From Wyeomyia smithii (taxonomy: Eukaryota; Arthropoda; Insecta; Diptera; Culicidae), in assembly GCF_029784165.1 (NCBI RefSeq), contig NC_073696.1, forward strand, positions 244,450,892 through 244,514,891: DNA of 64,000 bases, in the 5' to 3' direction. Under the pieces are notes generated by a model. It saw only the letters and a list, made by a program, of their open reading frames with translations, did not search any database and had not been told where the DNA came from. This document shows positions 1 through 11,561 of the stretch, piece by piece. The position numbers and the translations under genes were made by a program. Position 1 is the first letter of the stretch. Each line of letters starts with the position of its first letter.

Positions 1-945
1 TATATAGGCTTTTGTCTCTCGCTGTCTCCTGTGCAGATATTTGTAAATAAATAAGTGCATTATTTTATTATTAATCTTTAATAAATAAATAAACTTGAGA
101 GATAAAATTAAATTTTTTTAAGTAAACTTGTGTGTTTTATTGTAGTTAACAACATTGTAGAACACTGAAAATTTTTGGAAAATCACTATAAAAAGTTATA
201 TTAAAAAAATAATTTTAAGGGGCATTCTAGAGAAAATTTCACAATAGCTCATTTAAATTAGCAGATACAAGTATAGTGTCTTCGTCAAAGTTTTTTCTTA
301 CAAAATGTGCTAAAACTTTACTCATCAAAGGGGATTCTCATATGCAAAAATGATAAAAATAAAACTCATTTCTCACTTTTAGGTAGAATAATCACAAAAT
401 TCTACCTCCTACAAAATGTAAAATAATTAATAGAACAACTTTACTGAAGACACCATTACTCCAAAATCATTATTTTTTGAGTTGAGAGTAATTAGTGTAA
501 ATTAGCGCATTATTCTAGTAAAAATCGTCAACAACCAAAAATCTATGTGAGGTAAAAATAAACTTTCCTCGGAGATATTGTTTGTTTTTTTATAGCAAAC
601 AATTTTGTAGAACATTCAAAAAGTGTAAAAAATCCCTATAAAATGTTAAATAGCAAAAAAGATTTTTAATTGCAATCTATAGAAAACTCCACAAGAGTCC
701 ATTTGAATAAATAGATAGTAGTATGATGTCTTCAACAAAGTTGTTTCTTTTAAAATTTTCTACAACTTTGCTGAACAAAGTGAATTTTTATATTCCAAAA
801 TGAGAAGAGTAAAACTCGTTTCTCAATGTTGATTGGATTAATCGTGGAATTGCAACTTCTATAACATGGAGTATAATTAATGGAACAACTTTGCTGAAGA
901 CGTTACGGCTCTAAAATCAATGTTTTTAGGTCAAAATAATTTCGA
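1..945. repeat. AT-rich tandem duplication, period about 450 bp
   Basis: Two diverged copies of one AT-rich unit lie head to tail. The landmark GAACAACTTTRCTGAAGAC occurs at about 433 and again at about 883, a spacing of 450 bp. Other landmarks (TTGTAGAACAYT near 155 and 610; TCTTCRWCAAAGTT near 280 and 730) keep the same spacing. No coding potential is visible. The CTTCAGCAAAGTTGTT-type wording recurs at 12750-12960 and is common in mosquito non-coding repeats, so this is probably part of a dispersed element whose left end lies outside the window. The repeat structure is seen directly; its identity is inferred. Confidence 0.6.
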
Positions 946-3113
946 TCACGTTTTTGGAAACGTTTGGAAACAGTGTGCAATGGTCCAAAAAAATACTTCA
1001 TCGGTGCAAATACTCAGTTCGCTTTACCATAGCTCATTTGGCATGGTAACGCTCTATATTCCATCAAGTTCAAGTTCTTACTTCTGGCTATAGTACAACT
1101 AAGAGCAATTTGTATCTTACTCAATCCAAATCTCACTGAATCAAATTTCAATAAATTCCTGCTTCAGCAGATCAAAATAAAATTCTTGCACATGCAAATA
1201 TCAATCAACTTACCAACTTCTCGTCCTCCTGCAGTTCGATCTACCCAACCCACTCTAGCCCTAACGGCCATCACTTCAACGACGACAGTTGAGGGTAAAA
1301 ATCGAATCGCAATATGACTGGTAGCGAAGCGGTTAACAATAGACACTTTTAGCTGATTGTCCGCCCTTAAGAGTCCCTTCAACCCATGCTTTCAAGTGGA
1401 AACCTTTCCAGCTCGAAGCGACACCAAAAACTACGCTCTATGATACGTTTTCGTATTTTTTTTTTGTTATATTCGATAGAGATGATAGCGAAAAAAGTGC
1501 TTTCACCCCGATTCATGGTACCACATTTTGGGGGGCCGCTGCCGTTGGCGCTCGCGACGGCAGCATTTCGGCCAGAATTATGAATCAGCACTTAGGATAA
1601 TTGAATTTGGGAATTAGATATTCCATTTACTCTGCGAATCTTTTTTGACGTAGGACTACGTCTAACCGCACTATATTGAGATACATTCTGCGGAAACTGA
1701 AACCAAGATGTAACGTTGGAATGAAAGATTTTAAACGGTAATACTGATGTAACCACAGGACGGATCACAATAATAAATATGTCTTTGGATTGATAAAATG
1801 ATGGACAATTTTTTGATTTTTCAGTTATTTTTATCACTTCATTGTTAAACAGTGAAAATTCCATAAAAGTTTAAGGGTCGAGTTTTCACGAACAATGTAC
1901 CAATCACATGCAAGCACGCCTGGCACAGACTTCATGAATAGACACCAACTTCCTGCTGTGTTTTCTGCATAGCAGTGACAAAAAAAATTTGACAGAATCT
2001 CCCCGTCCCAATAGGTCAACTAATGTTTGCTTCCATGAGCCTAGACTATTTTGATGTCTTGAAGGTGAAGCTTTTTCGGAAAGTTCTTAACCACCTCCAC
2101 TATCAGACAGTTTTACGTTCTGCTGTTAGAATGTTTTTAAAACTGATGTCTTGAAGGAAAACATGGTGGCACAGGTACCATGGTGGCAGTGCTGCACCGA
2201 TCAATGTATGAATAGAGCGCTGGTCACACGTCATCCAGCAGTGCAGAAGAACTCGATATTCATAAGTGTGCAGCCAAGCCAAAAGACTACATTGCCGCTG
2301 TCGACGCACAGTGAGGCGTGTTGGGTTAACGCGTAGGTGTCGTTTTGCGATCTGGAACACAATCGAATTGCCGTTTGAATTGTCTTCTTCTTCTTCTTGT
2401 TTCTTATGGTAGCAAATATCAGTATTCAATTATTCGGTCGCCGCAAAAACGCTGCGCCACCGGGGATAACAAAATTTTGTACGGATCGGTAGAGGTAGAG
2501 CATCCAAATTTGGTCCATTGTACAGATAAAATGCGTTGTTCATTTTTTAACTCTACACTCTGCTTTTTTTCTAAGATTTATTAAAATAACTAAATATAGA
2601 GTATTTAACAGACAATAGAGAACCAAAATGCTTCATACAGATCTTGAAAAGGTATTTAAATGAGCTGTACTGATGAATTATATTCTGTTAGCAAAATGAA
2701 TTTAGTTCAATATAATAATCCTAGTTGCATCCCGATTTGGCGGTATAGAGGAAAACCAAATTCATTTCATCTTGATATTAGAGTTCCCACATTTGTATAT
2801 GTATTTTTCGATTAATTTTTTTTTCTACATTAGCATCTTCAAGATAATATTACTTTCCATAACCTTACTTGTAATTGAACAACACTATGCAAACATTAAT
2901 TGCTGAGGCTAATGTTGTTTATCCTTCTAGCCCGGTTTATTTTTGAAGATAACAGACATATGACTTTCAAATATGGCATGTTCGTTGTTTTGTGGTATTT
3001 TGAAACTGATTCTTTTTTTTCTGATTCTGTTTACTGGTAAAATGTTTAAGTTTACCTGAATTGAATGTTAACATGTTTATAAAATTCTAGGTCAATTTGT
3101 AATTTTCAGTGAA
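946..3113. other. No gene recognised (single-copy-looking)
   Basis: Several short open frames exist here on both strands (longest 108 codons, minus strand, 2103-2429). None shows a recognisable domain, a sustained codon pattern or splice-site context. A short TTC run lies at about 2383-2400. Nothing else could be supported. Confidence 0.5.
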
Positions 3114-3115
3114 TA

Positions 3116-3830
3116 CAGTCATACCTCGATATAAGGCAACCTCGATATAACGTAACTCGATATAACGTAACTTTTACCTCGATATAACGTAACTTTGAAA
3201 ATGTTTTGAAATTGAAAATAAATGATGCAGCAACTGTTTTCGGGGTATGAATTGCTTCAAAAAAATGTTTGCAGTAAGTTTTAAAATTAATGAAACTAAT
3301 GCGAAAATTGTCCTAAATGGGCATAAGAAAGGTTTAAAAATACTAATAAGTGATGGAAAGTAGGTTTTCACGCATCCTTCAGTAACAATTCACAGTCTTG
3401 CATCAATTAGAAAAAAAATTTTTTTTGCTTGTTGAAATTTTCTCTAAATGGGCATAAGAAAGGTTTAAAAATACTGATAGGTAATGAGAAATAGGTTTTC
3501 GCACATCTTTGAGTAACCGTCAACAGTCTTGCATCAATTAAAAAAAATTTTTTTTTGCTCGTTGAAAATTGTCCTAATGGGCATAAGAATGGTTTAAAAA
3601 TACTGATAGGTGATAAGAAATAGGTTTTCACGCATCTTTGAGTAACCTGTGGGCATAAGAAAGGTTTAAAATTACTGATAGGTGATGGAAAATGGGTTTA
3701 CGCGCATATTTGAGTAACCAATAACATTCTTGCATAAATTAAAAAAAATTTTTTTTTGCTTCGATATAACGTAACTCGATATAACGTAACGAAAATAAAA
3801 ATAAAGTTGCCTTATATCGAGGTATGACTG
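3116..3830. mobile_element. pogo/Tc1-like MITE with TA target duplication
   Basis: The ends are perfect inverted repeats of at least 25 bp, beginning CAGTCATACCTCGATATAAG, flanked on both sides by TA (3114-3115 and 3831-3832). Further CTCGATATAACGTAAC blocks repeat just inside each end. The interior holds four head-to-tail copies of a unit beginning GGGCATAAGAAAGGTTTAAA at 3319, 3450, 3579 and 3651 (spacings 131, 129 and 72). There is no transposase. TA duplication and CAG-initial termini are typical of pogo/Tigger elements, so this is probably a non-autonomous pogo-type copy. The short minus-strand frames inside simply follow the internal repeats. Confidence 0.8.
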
Positions 3831-3832
3831 TA

Positions 3833-6240
3833 TACAGTTTCCTCTAAAAACTGTAATTCTTTATCGTTATTTCTCCCACGAACTTGTAACTTCAGAAATT
3901 TATTTATGTGACATCTTTGCCACTTGTCGATTTGTGAGTGAGCCATTTTTCACAAGACAAATAAATATAGAAGGAAGTTTAATTTCTAGTAAGTCGTATT
4001 CAATTTGCCATTTCGCGTTTTGAAGAAAATTGATTATATTAATTGATAATACGGTCATTTCGCAGGAAACGTTTCAACGATTCCATCCGCTTCGGCAACA
4101 TAAAGAACCAAAATACCTTTCATTTGGAGGATGTTGAGCTTGAATTGGTTAAAAAATCAAGAAAACTAAAATATGTGATTAAACATAATCGCTCGTTTTT
4201 GGCACATGTGTGCCAAAATCGAACCGTGCCAAAAGTAAAACAATCTCAAATCAAACAGAGCCTCAAAAGAAAATATAAAACTATTGTAGTCCTACGTCAA
4301 CTATGCGGTCGTGTCTTGGATACCACCCTCCTACTTTTTTTGCCGCTTTTCGCCCTCCCACTTCGATACAAATCGCACAATTCACTTTGATTCAGAGGCG
4401 GCCATTAGTCGGAAAGTCCTCTGCACTGTTTCATTTTGGGAAATATTTTTTTGTCCTTGCACGAGACTGACTGTTTATTTCTGCTACCAACAACGCCGTA
4501 CTGCGTGCGTAGTGAGCTTGCTATCATTGTGGTGGCGGTTCTTTTGTTGCCAAATGGGGAAAATTCACAACGTCCCCAGCTTCAGCTCTGACACGGTTGT
4601 TCCTTCTCTTTCTCTCTCTCTTTCACCGACTGGCGTGAGTTTTCCTAGTGAAACTTTTTCACACACTAAGATACTGTGGCTGGTTGAACTTTGACGTACT
4701 AGTTTTGCTTTCTTTTGTTCGAAATGGATTGCCGCAGTCAAATCGACTGACTTTTGGGACTGGGTTAGCTTGTTAGTCAAATTTTGTGGATGTGTTCGAG
4801 GAGGTTTTCATGACGAAATCCGGCGGATTTGTTCGAGACTCGTTTTGCGGGGGCAAATCCTTTGCAAATTGCACTTGGTTTTAGTAGTTTGCCAGGATTT
4901 GCTGATACACGCCGCGGTGATGATTGCTCCGGAGGCTAAGCAGCGCAGAGAGAAAGTTTAGACGGAACAATTGAATGGGATAAAAATAAGAAACTTTACC
5001 ATTCCGAAGACGAAACCAGCGAATGTCGTTGGCGGGTTTGAATTTTAATGTCCCTGCACACCGAATGGTTTTTTCAATACGGTTTCAGTTCCGAAAAGTT
5101 AGACAGGATTAAATTGAGAATATTCTCTGCTGTCACAATCGCTTGATTCGCAAGCCCCTAGCCTAGCCGGGTGTGGCAGACCGGCCACTCACCGGGACTG
5201 CGGGACTGAAAACGCAGCACTTGGCTAGAGGCCTAACCGCATAAACTCTGCTACAATATGATTCTTATATTTGTCGAGCTTGAACTTTATCGCCCTTTGA
5301 GCTAGTTGTTTTATTGCTTTCTAAACAGGGTGCTTAACGGCCATGTCTGACGAAGCCGCGCAGTGTTGTGGGTCGGAGCCCAGCAAAACGACCAAACAGG
5401 ACGATGATGACCCGGCGAGTCGGGCCGCTGGGAAGAGAACGTCACAAATTATATACGCGATGACGGCTTGCGAACATGACACCACGACCCTAAAACCTCT
5501 TTTTCTGAAAGGAACCATAAAAGTTGGATTTGGCCGCTGGGCTCGAAAGCACTTTTACGGATCCGAGGAAATGCGGCTGTGTAGGAAATCGCTTAAGCTT
5601 CCGTTCACTCACTGGCTCAGGGGAGAGGGCAGAGAGAGAGAGAAGAAACGAAGACAGCGATGTTTGAGCTGGAATTAGTGACAAAGGCACAGAATCCATA
5701 AATAACCGGTATGGTTTTGTATCTGCCGTACGTTCAGGCTGGCATTGGAGCTATATTTTGCTTCGAGGTAATCACGATGCTCACAAGTTGATTGCTGTGG
5801 AATTACCAACTAGTCGCAAATTCCAGTAATGCCAGTTTAGGATCCTTCATTTTCTTGATAGCACTAGTAAATCTGAAAATATCTTTCAGACTATCAAAGA
5901 TAAAGTCTGTCGTCAGAGTTGTGCACGATTTCGCTTCCCGGGCAAACCGTCTAAGTTTTAGTGTTCTAGCCTGCAACCATAATAAAAGAAGAAGTAAAAT
6001 GAGAACTTTGAATCCAACCTATAATATATTTACTTCAAATCGAATTCAACTAATTTTTATTTAAGGTATAGTTTGTTGTTTATTCTTTAATATTTTCAGT
6101 TCAAATTAAAAAAAAACCTTCTAGCGGATGCATTTACGAATTACGAAGGAAATCATCATAAACTTTTTAATTCGAAATAATCGTTTGAATTATTAAATAT
6201 CATTGAAACAGAATTCTTTTAGAAAATGCTTATCGTTAGG
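3833..6240. other. Single-copy-looking DNA, GC-richer core, no gene assigned
   Basis: The stretch 4500-5700 is less AT-rich than its surroundings and contains a CT tract (about 4600-4622) and an AG-rich tract (about 5630-5650). An ATG-initiated frame of 111 codons starts at 5343, shortly after a pyrimidine-rich tract ending in AG (about 5310-5328), but it has no recognisable domain and no convincing downstream donor. It could be an exon, a promoter-proximal region or intron; the sequence does not decide. A possible structured RNA at 5162-5228 is listed separately. Confidence 0.35.
5162..5228 (+). other. Possible three-way-junction RNA fold
   Basis: An outer stem CTAGCC (5163-5168) pairs with GGCTAG (5223-5228). 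It encloses two hairpins: GTGGC/GCCAC (5173-5177 with 5184-5188, extended by GGT/ACC across a 2-nt bulge) and CTGCG/CGCAG (5198-5202 with 5213-5217). This is seen by eye only. It does not match a tRNA or any RNA family known to me, and short stems of this kind also occur by chance. Confidence 0.2.
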
Positions 6241-7087
6241 TCCAATAAGGCAGAAAGTGGAACTTAATTCCATAGCGCCTTTCACCTTCATCCTAGCTTA
6301 ATAAAGTTTTCGGAACAATTGTTTGTATGAATGATCCGCAAAATCACAAACTGTCAAAAAGTATGAAAAGTTTACTATACCAGAAATAAAAAAATAATTT
6401 TTGTGTTAAGAGATAGAAAAATAGTTTATTTAACAAAGTTGTAGAAGATCCAAAAACATGAAACTTTGTTGAACAAATGAAAATCCTATCTTATTTCGGT
6501 ACAAAGTTATAAAGTATAATAAATGGAACTTACTTAAAACTTAGTTTTTTGTACTTAACTTTTGTTAGTTGTCTTTTACACGAAAGTATTGTTCGGAAGA
6601 ATTATTAAGATACACAAAACACACATTTTTGCCAAAAGTCATATATCTCCAGGACTTTTCCTTACAAAGTTATATCATATTTTAGCTTATTTTTACGATA
6701 ACTTTAAGAACGTATAGGTTAAAAAGGGGCAAGTGGAATCATGATGTCAATACTTTTTCTTGAAGTTAAGCTGAAGTAATATGAACTCCCTAAGGTTCCA
6801 TTTGTTCCAATCCACCCATATTAGAGTACGGCGTGCATATGTTTCAGTTGGTTTTCATATATCAAATATACTAACTTTTTTGTGTTAAGAGATAGAGGAA
6901 TGGTTTATTCGGCAAAGTTTTAGAACGTGCAAAAATATGAATCTTTGCTGAACAAATAAAATTCTTATCTTCATTGGATACAGAGTTACAGCGTATATTC
7001 TATGAAAGTTACTTTAAAGTTAGTTTTATGTTATATACTGTATAACTTTATAACTTTGAATTGAGTTCCACTTTTTGCCTTATTGGA
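6241..7087. mobile_element. MITE with 25-30 bp terminal inverted repeats
   Basis: The left end TCCAATAAGGCAGAAAGTGG is matched in reverse complement by the right end (TCCAATAAGGCAAAAAGTGG), and the match continues into AACTYAATTC. Inside, a unit of about 150 bp beginning TTTTTGTGTTAAGAGATAGA is present twice, near 6400 and 6877. No transposase is present. The target duplication is unclear: the right side could extend to CAGTGATCC, while the left has decayed. The superfamily is therefore unassigned, with mariner/pogo possible. Confidence 0.6.
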
Positions 7088-7114
7088 TCACTGTGCATTG
7101 ATTTCACATTCTGC

Positions 7115-7493
7115 AAGGCAAATCAATTTAGCGGGGGCCTAGTGTGGTTGGTAACGTCTCCGCCAACCACGCTCGACGCTTGGGTTCGAATCCCACCGCC
7201 GACATAGGTGTCGATGGTTGTGAGGTGGCGTGATCCACTCACAACCAACCCAACTGATCTAGATTCAATCCTAGCCGACACCGGGAGATTTTCTGAGGCG
7301 AAAAATCTCTGGGATCACGCCTTCCATCGCATGAGGAAGTAAAGCCGTTGGCGCCGGTCCGTTAATAAACGGGTCGTGAGTTAGGGTCCTGGGTGTGGAG
7401 TCGCCTCCCTGGGCATCGGTGATTGTCCACAACAGTGGCTGAACTAGACCGACGGAAAATAAGCGAGAATAAAAAAAAAAGGCAAATCAATTT
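7115..7493 (+). mobile_element. tRNA-derived SINE, Feilai type, with target duplication
   Basis: The body runs from about 7130 to 7478 and ends in an A-rich tail (7471-7480). It is flanked by a perfect 15-bp direct repeat AAGGCAAATCAATTT (7115-7129 and 7479-7493). The head holds a Pol III B box GGTTCGAATCC at 7193-7203 and an A-box-like GGCCTAGTGTGG. The overall wording (TAGTGTGGTTGGTAACGTC, then a CGACATAGG section) matches what I recall of Feilai SINEs of Aedes. An intact target duplication and near-consensus boxes suggest a recent insertion. A diverged minus-strand copy lies at 44340-44692. Confidence 0.85.
7193..7203 (+). promoter_or_regulatory. Pol III internal promoter, B box of SINE
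   Basis: GGTTCGAATCC fits the eukaryotic tRNA B box exactly and lies about 60 bp inside the SINE start, as expected for a tRNA-derived head. Confidence 0.8.
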
Positions 7494-7609
7494 GTTCATT
7501 TAATTTTCATGTGACCTTCTTTGAGTTATCTGAGGCAATGGATAAGTGTTTTGTTTAAGTAATTTTAAACTATTTGAATTTCAACCAGCTTGTTGAGTAT
7601 TTTATATTT

Positions 7610-7990
7610 TAAATAAAAAGTGATTTATTATCATATGGATACTTGGTTGTGATGACCAGTACAGTGTTACTCGCAAATAAACCGACGTCGTAAAACTGAA
7701 AATAATATAACAATAATTTAGAGTAATAAAAATATGGAACCCAAATCACTTCCCTGCGGTACACCGAATGTTTTGGCAGAATAATCGGTCTCAGAATCAT
7801 TGAACCATCTCCTCAATGTCTTATGCACAAGTTGCTATTGTTGGTATGCTGTCCCTACCAAATTGAAGAGCTCCAAAGTTTGTTTATAATTTGTTTCAAA
7901 AGCTTGTTTAGATAAAATAAACACCGCAAAAATTATCTTATCAGATTGTAGTGCGTTGCAATATATTCAAAAGAGTTTTATTGCAGAATA
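7610..7990 (-). pseudogene. Non-LTR retrotransposon RT remnant
   Basis: Read on the minus strand, a frame carries FGVPQGSDLGSIFLLL, the conserved GVPQGS-LGP motif of non-LTR reverse transcriptases. It is preceded by a degenerate segment resembling the region between the first catalytic motif and GVPQG (LSKQAFETNYKQTLELFN). Stops and substitutions occur on both sides and no YADD box follows. It is a short, old, inactive fragment, probably Jockey-like. The identification rests mainly on one motif. Confidence 0.55.
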
Positions 7991-9339
7991 ATCCTAACAC
8001 CGAGAAAGTATGAAGAATTCGAATCTAACATGAACAAACCGAAAAAGGAATAAAAAAAGAAACAGAAGGAAAATGAAATCGATCATGGATTCAAAAGACT
8101 AGAAAAGGCAGAAACTTACTCCAAATTTAAACTAACACCACTGAAGTGCACTTTTAAAGGTTTCAAGGTAAAAAATAGATATTAAAATATTTCAAGAATC
8201 GAAGGAAGGTTATTTTAACAACTAAAAAAGCAAAAAAAATTATTTGGATCCAATATTTCTAGGGAAAACCAACAATCCCAACTATTATTTATATAGTTCC
8301 ATTTCGAAGAAAAACTTTTTGAGAATATTTTCCCATGTTTTCATTGAGAATTGAGGACTTTAGGTTCAGAGTTCTGAACTTGGAAAAATGTTCTCAGAAA
8401 ATAGATTTCGCCTTGATTACGATTGGCAGGCAACTGAAGCTTGAGTCATTTGATATCTAGACACAAAAAGAAAACGAATCCATCTTGGAATCATGTCGAT
8501 GAAATAAAATTGTAAAATACTCAAATTTTATCACACGGTAAAACTGAGTGAAAATTATTTCGAGTTAATTTTGATGGAAACTTGAACCTTTCTTCGATTG
8601 TCACACCCCATATTTTGGACACATTATTGACATACTTGAGCGGCCATTTTTTCACTATCTCTACATCTCCGTCCCATACCGAGTCATCTCTCCACTTGTG
8701 AGTTTGACAATAGGGAATTTAGGGTAATGTATTGATAGGAAATATAAATAAAAATATTCCACTGATTTTCTAAATTTTAACAGGAGAACTATTAAATAAA
8801 TTGTTTTCGAAATTTAACAACCACAAGTGATCTTAAGACAAAGGCGCCGACAAAAAATCATAACACAGGGATGCCAGCTTATTTTTCAAATGTCTTCACA
8901 CTGCACGAAAACATGTCTTCACACATAAGAAATCTGTAAACACGACCTCCATTGAAAGTAGGCAAAAATCACAGCGAACATCTTCAATCATCAACCGACT
9001 ATCAGGCTCCCACTTCTTCACACGAGCTCTAATATTTTCGAAATTAATATCGAATTTCTTTATTCCACCAGCTCACCTCGTTTTGACCTGGAAGCGCACT
9101 AACTGCTGTCAAAACCCTTCTTTATTCGCTCGATATTGACCCAGTTTTGACCTGGCGTGCCGCCCGAAGCGCACTGTAAAATTTGTCAGCTTCAACCCAC
9201 CACCACACGTGCTAAGTTCGTAAACAATTATCTGGCATCTCTTTCTTACTTGTGTCTTAAATCGCGATGACGTTTCATTATTCCTCGGCAGTTTTGCCCG
9301 CACACAGTGGAATAAAGAAATTTGCTATAAGGAATGTCT
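7991..9339. other. No gene recognised
   Basis: AT-rich sequence with short open frames only. No inverted repeats, microsatellites or protein motifs could be supported by eye. Confidence 0.45.
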
Positions 9340-9347
9340 TCATGTTT

Positions 9348-9565
9348 CAACCTCCCAGATGGTCTCGAGGTACGATGCTGGCCTAACAAGCCAGTCGTCG
9401 TAGGTTCGAGTCTCGGCTCGGGGGAGACTGTTGGTGTCAGTAGGATCGTAGCGCTAGCCCCGCAATTGTCGTCCTGTACACTAAACAGTCGGCTGAGAAG
9501 TCTGTGTATAAATAAACATAAGGTCAAGTTCCGAATCCGGAATGTAGCACCAAGGCTGGGTATGT
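9348..9565 (+). mobile_element. tRNA-derived SINE (second family), Val-like head
   Basis: The head is a recognisable tRNA relic: an anticodon arm CTGGC-CTAACAA-GCCAG (about 9378-9394, anticodon AAC, valine-like) and a B box GGTTCGAGTCT at 9403-9413. The body reads TGTCAGTAGGATCGTAGCGC, then GAAGTCTGTGTATAA, and ends near GTAGCACCAAGGCT. Two more copies share this body: 33340-33487 (+, lacking the head) and 61868-62041 (-, with head). It is not a functional tRNA gene because no acceptor stem forms and the SINE body follows directly. Confidence 0.75.
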
Positions 9566-9831
9566 TTTAAGTAAAATTTACTGTTGAAAAACAGTTTTTA
9601 AAGATGAGAGCGCAGAAATATGTGCTGCGCGGAATTACTCGCAGGCACGGCAAGCACAAAAAAAAAACAGTAGAACACGTCACCAAGTGTAAATGAAGCT
9701 CTTTCGAGTGTAATTAAATATATTTCTGGAAAAATGAAGGGGAGGCTGAGAATTGAAATACGTAAATCACTGAACTAACGAATTTATTGTGTCTCTAATT
9801 AGGGCTGTATACCTTGTAGTATTTTCCTCTA

Positions 9832-10555
9832 TGTGGACTCTCCACTGCGACCAGACACATATGATTTATTGTGATGTTGCACAGGTTTTTACTGTACCTC
9901 GCACTTCAAATTGTTGGCAGTATTACTATTGGAGTAAATGATACCCTTTTTTCATTTATATCCGTGCTTATGTGTGAAGTTTCACCCTTCCGTTTCCAGT
10001 TTACTGCTCTACTTTACCGAGCCTTTTTTCCATCCTACCAATATCACCAAATTACAATTCCCTGGAAAGGAACATCACCTATCGTTTCTTTTTGGCCAAG
10101 ATTATTTTAAGAGAAACTTGTTATGTCAAGAGGAAGAATTCTTACCGAAAGCTTGTTCCCCATTCCATTATTGACAGTTACAAATATCTGGAGAGGATAA
10201 ACATTCAGCTGGTCAGTTTTTATATAAGAAGGACTTATTTCGTCAATGTGAAGCAGTCTTATCGAATCCTCGTTCATCCTGTCAACACCGCGTTACGATC
10301 ACAACTCCCTGAAGAGACTCGGAATGCTAAACCTTTGGTCAGTTTTATTGTGAGCAGGACTTTATATTTTGTCAAGAGAAAGGAGGAGTCGTTCCGAAAC
10401 CTCTTCTCATCAAAACCTCATTTTTCCAGTCAATATCACGCCATAATTACAATTTCCTGAAGACAACTATTATACATTACTCAGTGTTGAGAAGTTTCCA
10501 TTTGTAATTAGCACCTGAACTTATTGTGTAACCTTGCGGTTATGAGCTCTCTTTG
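9832..10555 (-). mobile_element. SINE-like repeat A with expanded internal tandem units
   Basis: Positions 9832-10045 match 43898-44105 closely (shared TTACTGCTCTACT and ACCGAGCC). At the far right, TGTAACCTTGCGG near 10530 matches the tRNA-like head of the 43890-44331 element, so both loci look like one family on the minus strand. In this copy the middle is occupied by about three and a half head-to-tail units of 115-140 bp (starts near 10030, 10155, 10276 and 10420). Each unit carries a TTCC/CTGGAGA section followed by TTTTAT-AGAAGGACTTAT-GTCAA wording. The other copy lacks this expansion. Confidence 0.5.
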
Positions 10556-10744
10556 TTACTAATAAAGTAATGGCAATCATCCCTATTCAATTAATAACAC
10601 TTATTTGCATATGTTGAAAGATCACGATTATCTAATAATTGCCGTTACGATTACTCGCAAAATTTTTATTTGTCACTTTTAAACGAACATCGGGAAATTC
10701 TCCTTCTTGTAACAAATTTGTTACCTAAAAAGCAATAATATTCA

Positions 10745-11280
10745 ACTCTACTGGGCTTGTCTTTTATCTTCAGAGAAACACTACCGCGTAGGAGATTATT
10801 GTTAACTGCGAAAACAACTGCTCTCACACTGGTGAGCAAAACGATGCACTTGCTTGCAGAGAGCAGCGAATCGTGTGTATCTGAAGAGCATGCAAAAAAC
10901 ATCGTGGTGGAATCTAAAGTTCTCTCACGAACAGACATTAACTCAACACAACAACAGAGTTCTCTTCAGTGCTTTTGCTGTGTGTCTCTTGAGCATATAT
11001 TAAATAAGGAAAGCATTCAAATAGAATAGCAAATTACGCTGTTTGCTTTTTATCTCAAAACTGAAAACAAAAAATAAATGCAATCTCCCGTCACGCATGT
11101 TTGCTCTTCGAATGCTATAGAATTTATCTCTGCAGTGTACAACGCGGCGTACTTCTCAGAAGAGGAAAAATAGTGTAGTGCAAATAATTGCTACACGTAG
11201 CGCTCATGCTGGACAAGAGATAAACGGTGAATATTCACTCTGCTTTTCTCACATATTGAGGAGAATACCAAGCATGATCT
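10745..11280 (-). repeat. Dispersed repeat B, first copy
   Basis: This stretch matches, in reverse complement, the segments 45180-45494 and 46331-46665. Shared landmarks are AGAAACACTACCG near 10774, CACTTGCTTG-AGAGAGCAG near 10845, and CTCACATATTGAGGAG near 11250. In the 46 kb copy the repeat interrupts an RTE coding sequence, so it is a mobile element in its own right. No open frame is conserved between the copies. No clean terminal inverted repeat is visible, so the class is unknown. Confidence 0.65.
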
Positions 11281-11561
11281 TCACTCAAGTAAATACACAT
11301 ACTGTCGTATATTTTTGCAAAAGTAACTAGTTTCTTTCATCTTCAATGCATCTGGTTTACGTGTATTAGAATGTTCCCGCCACAAAAGACAATCAGCATG
11401 AATGTCGCAGTGGCATATCAGAACCCAATGCCCTTTAGGCATACAAGAGAAAAATAACTAGTTTGTTCGTCAAACTCATATGGAGTAGGGAAAAAATATA
11501 AGGGCTGCCAGGTATACTATTTTTCTCCGTCTTTTAGGCTTTTTAGGAAATAGTGGAATCG
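11281..11561. other. No gene recognised
   Basis: About 280 bp between repeat B and the octamer satellite. No motif or repeat could be supported. Confidence 0.4.

Noticed and set aside
3319..3760. Regularly spaced repeats resembling a CRISPR array
   Set aside because: The units are about 130-bp tandem copies without unique spacers, inside a MITE in a eukaryotic genome.
5343..5678. 111-codon plus-strand frame starting MSDEAAQCCGSEPSK after an acceptor-like tract
   Set aside because: No known domain, no good donor or downstream exon, and composition similar to neighbouring non-coding DNA; kept only as part of the unassigned region.
9362..9430. A possible valine tRNA gene (anticodon AAC)
   Set aside because: The anticodon arm and B box are present but no acceptor stem pairs, and the sequence continues into a SINE body found at two other loci.
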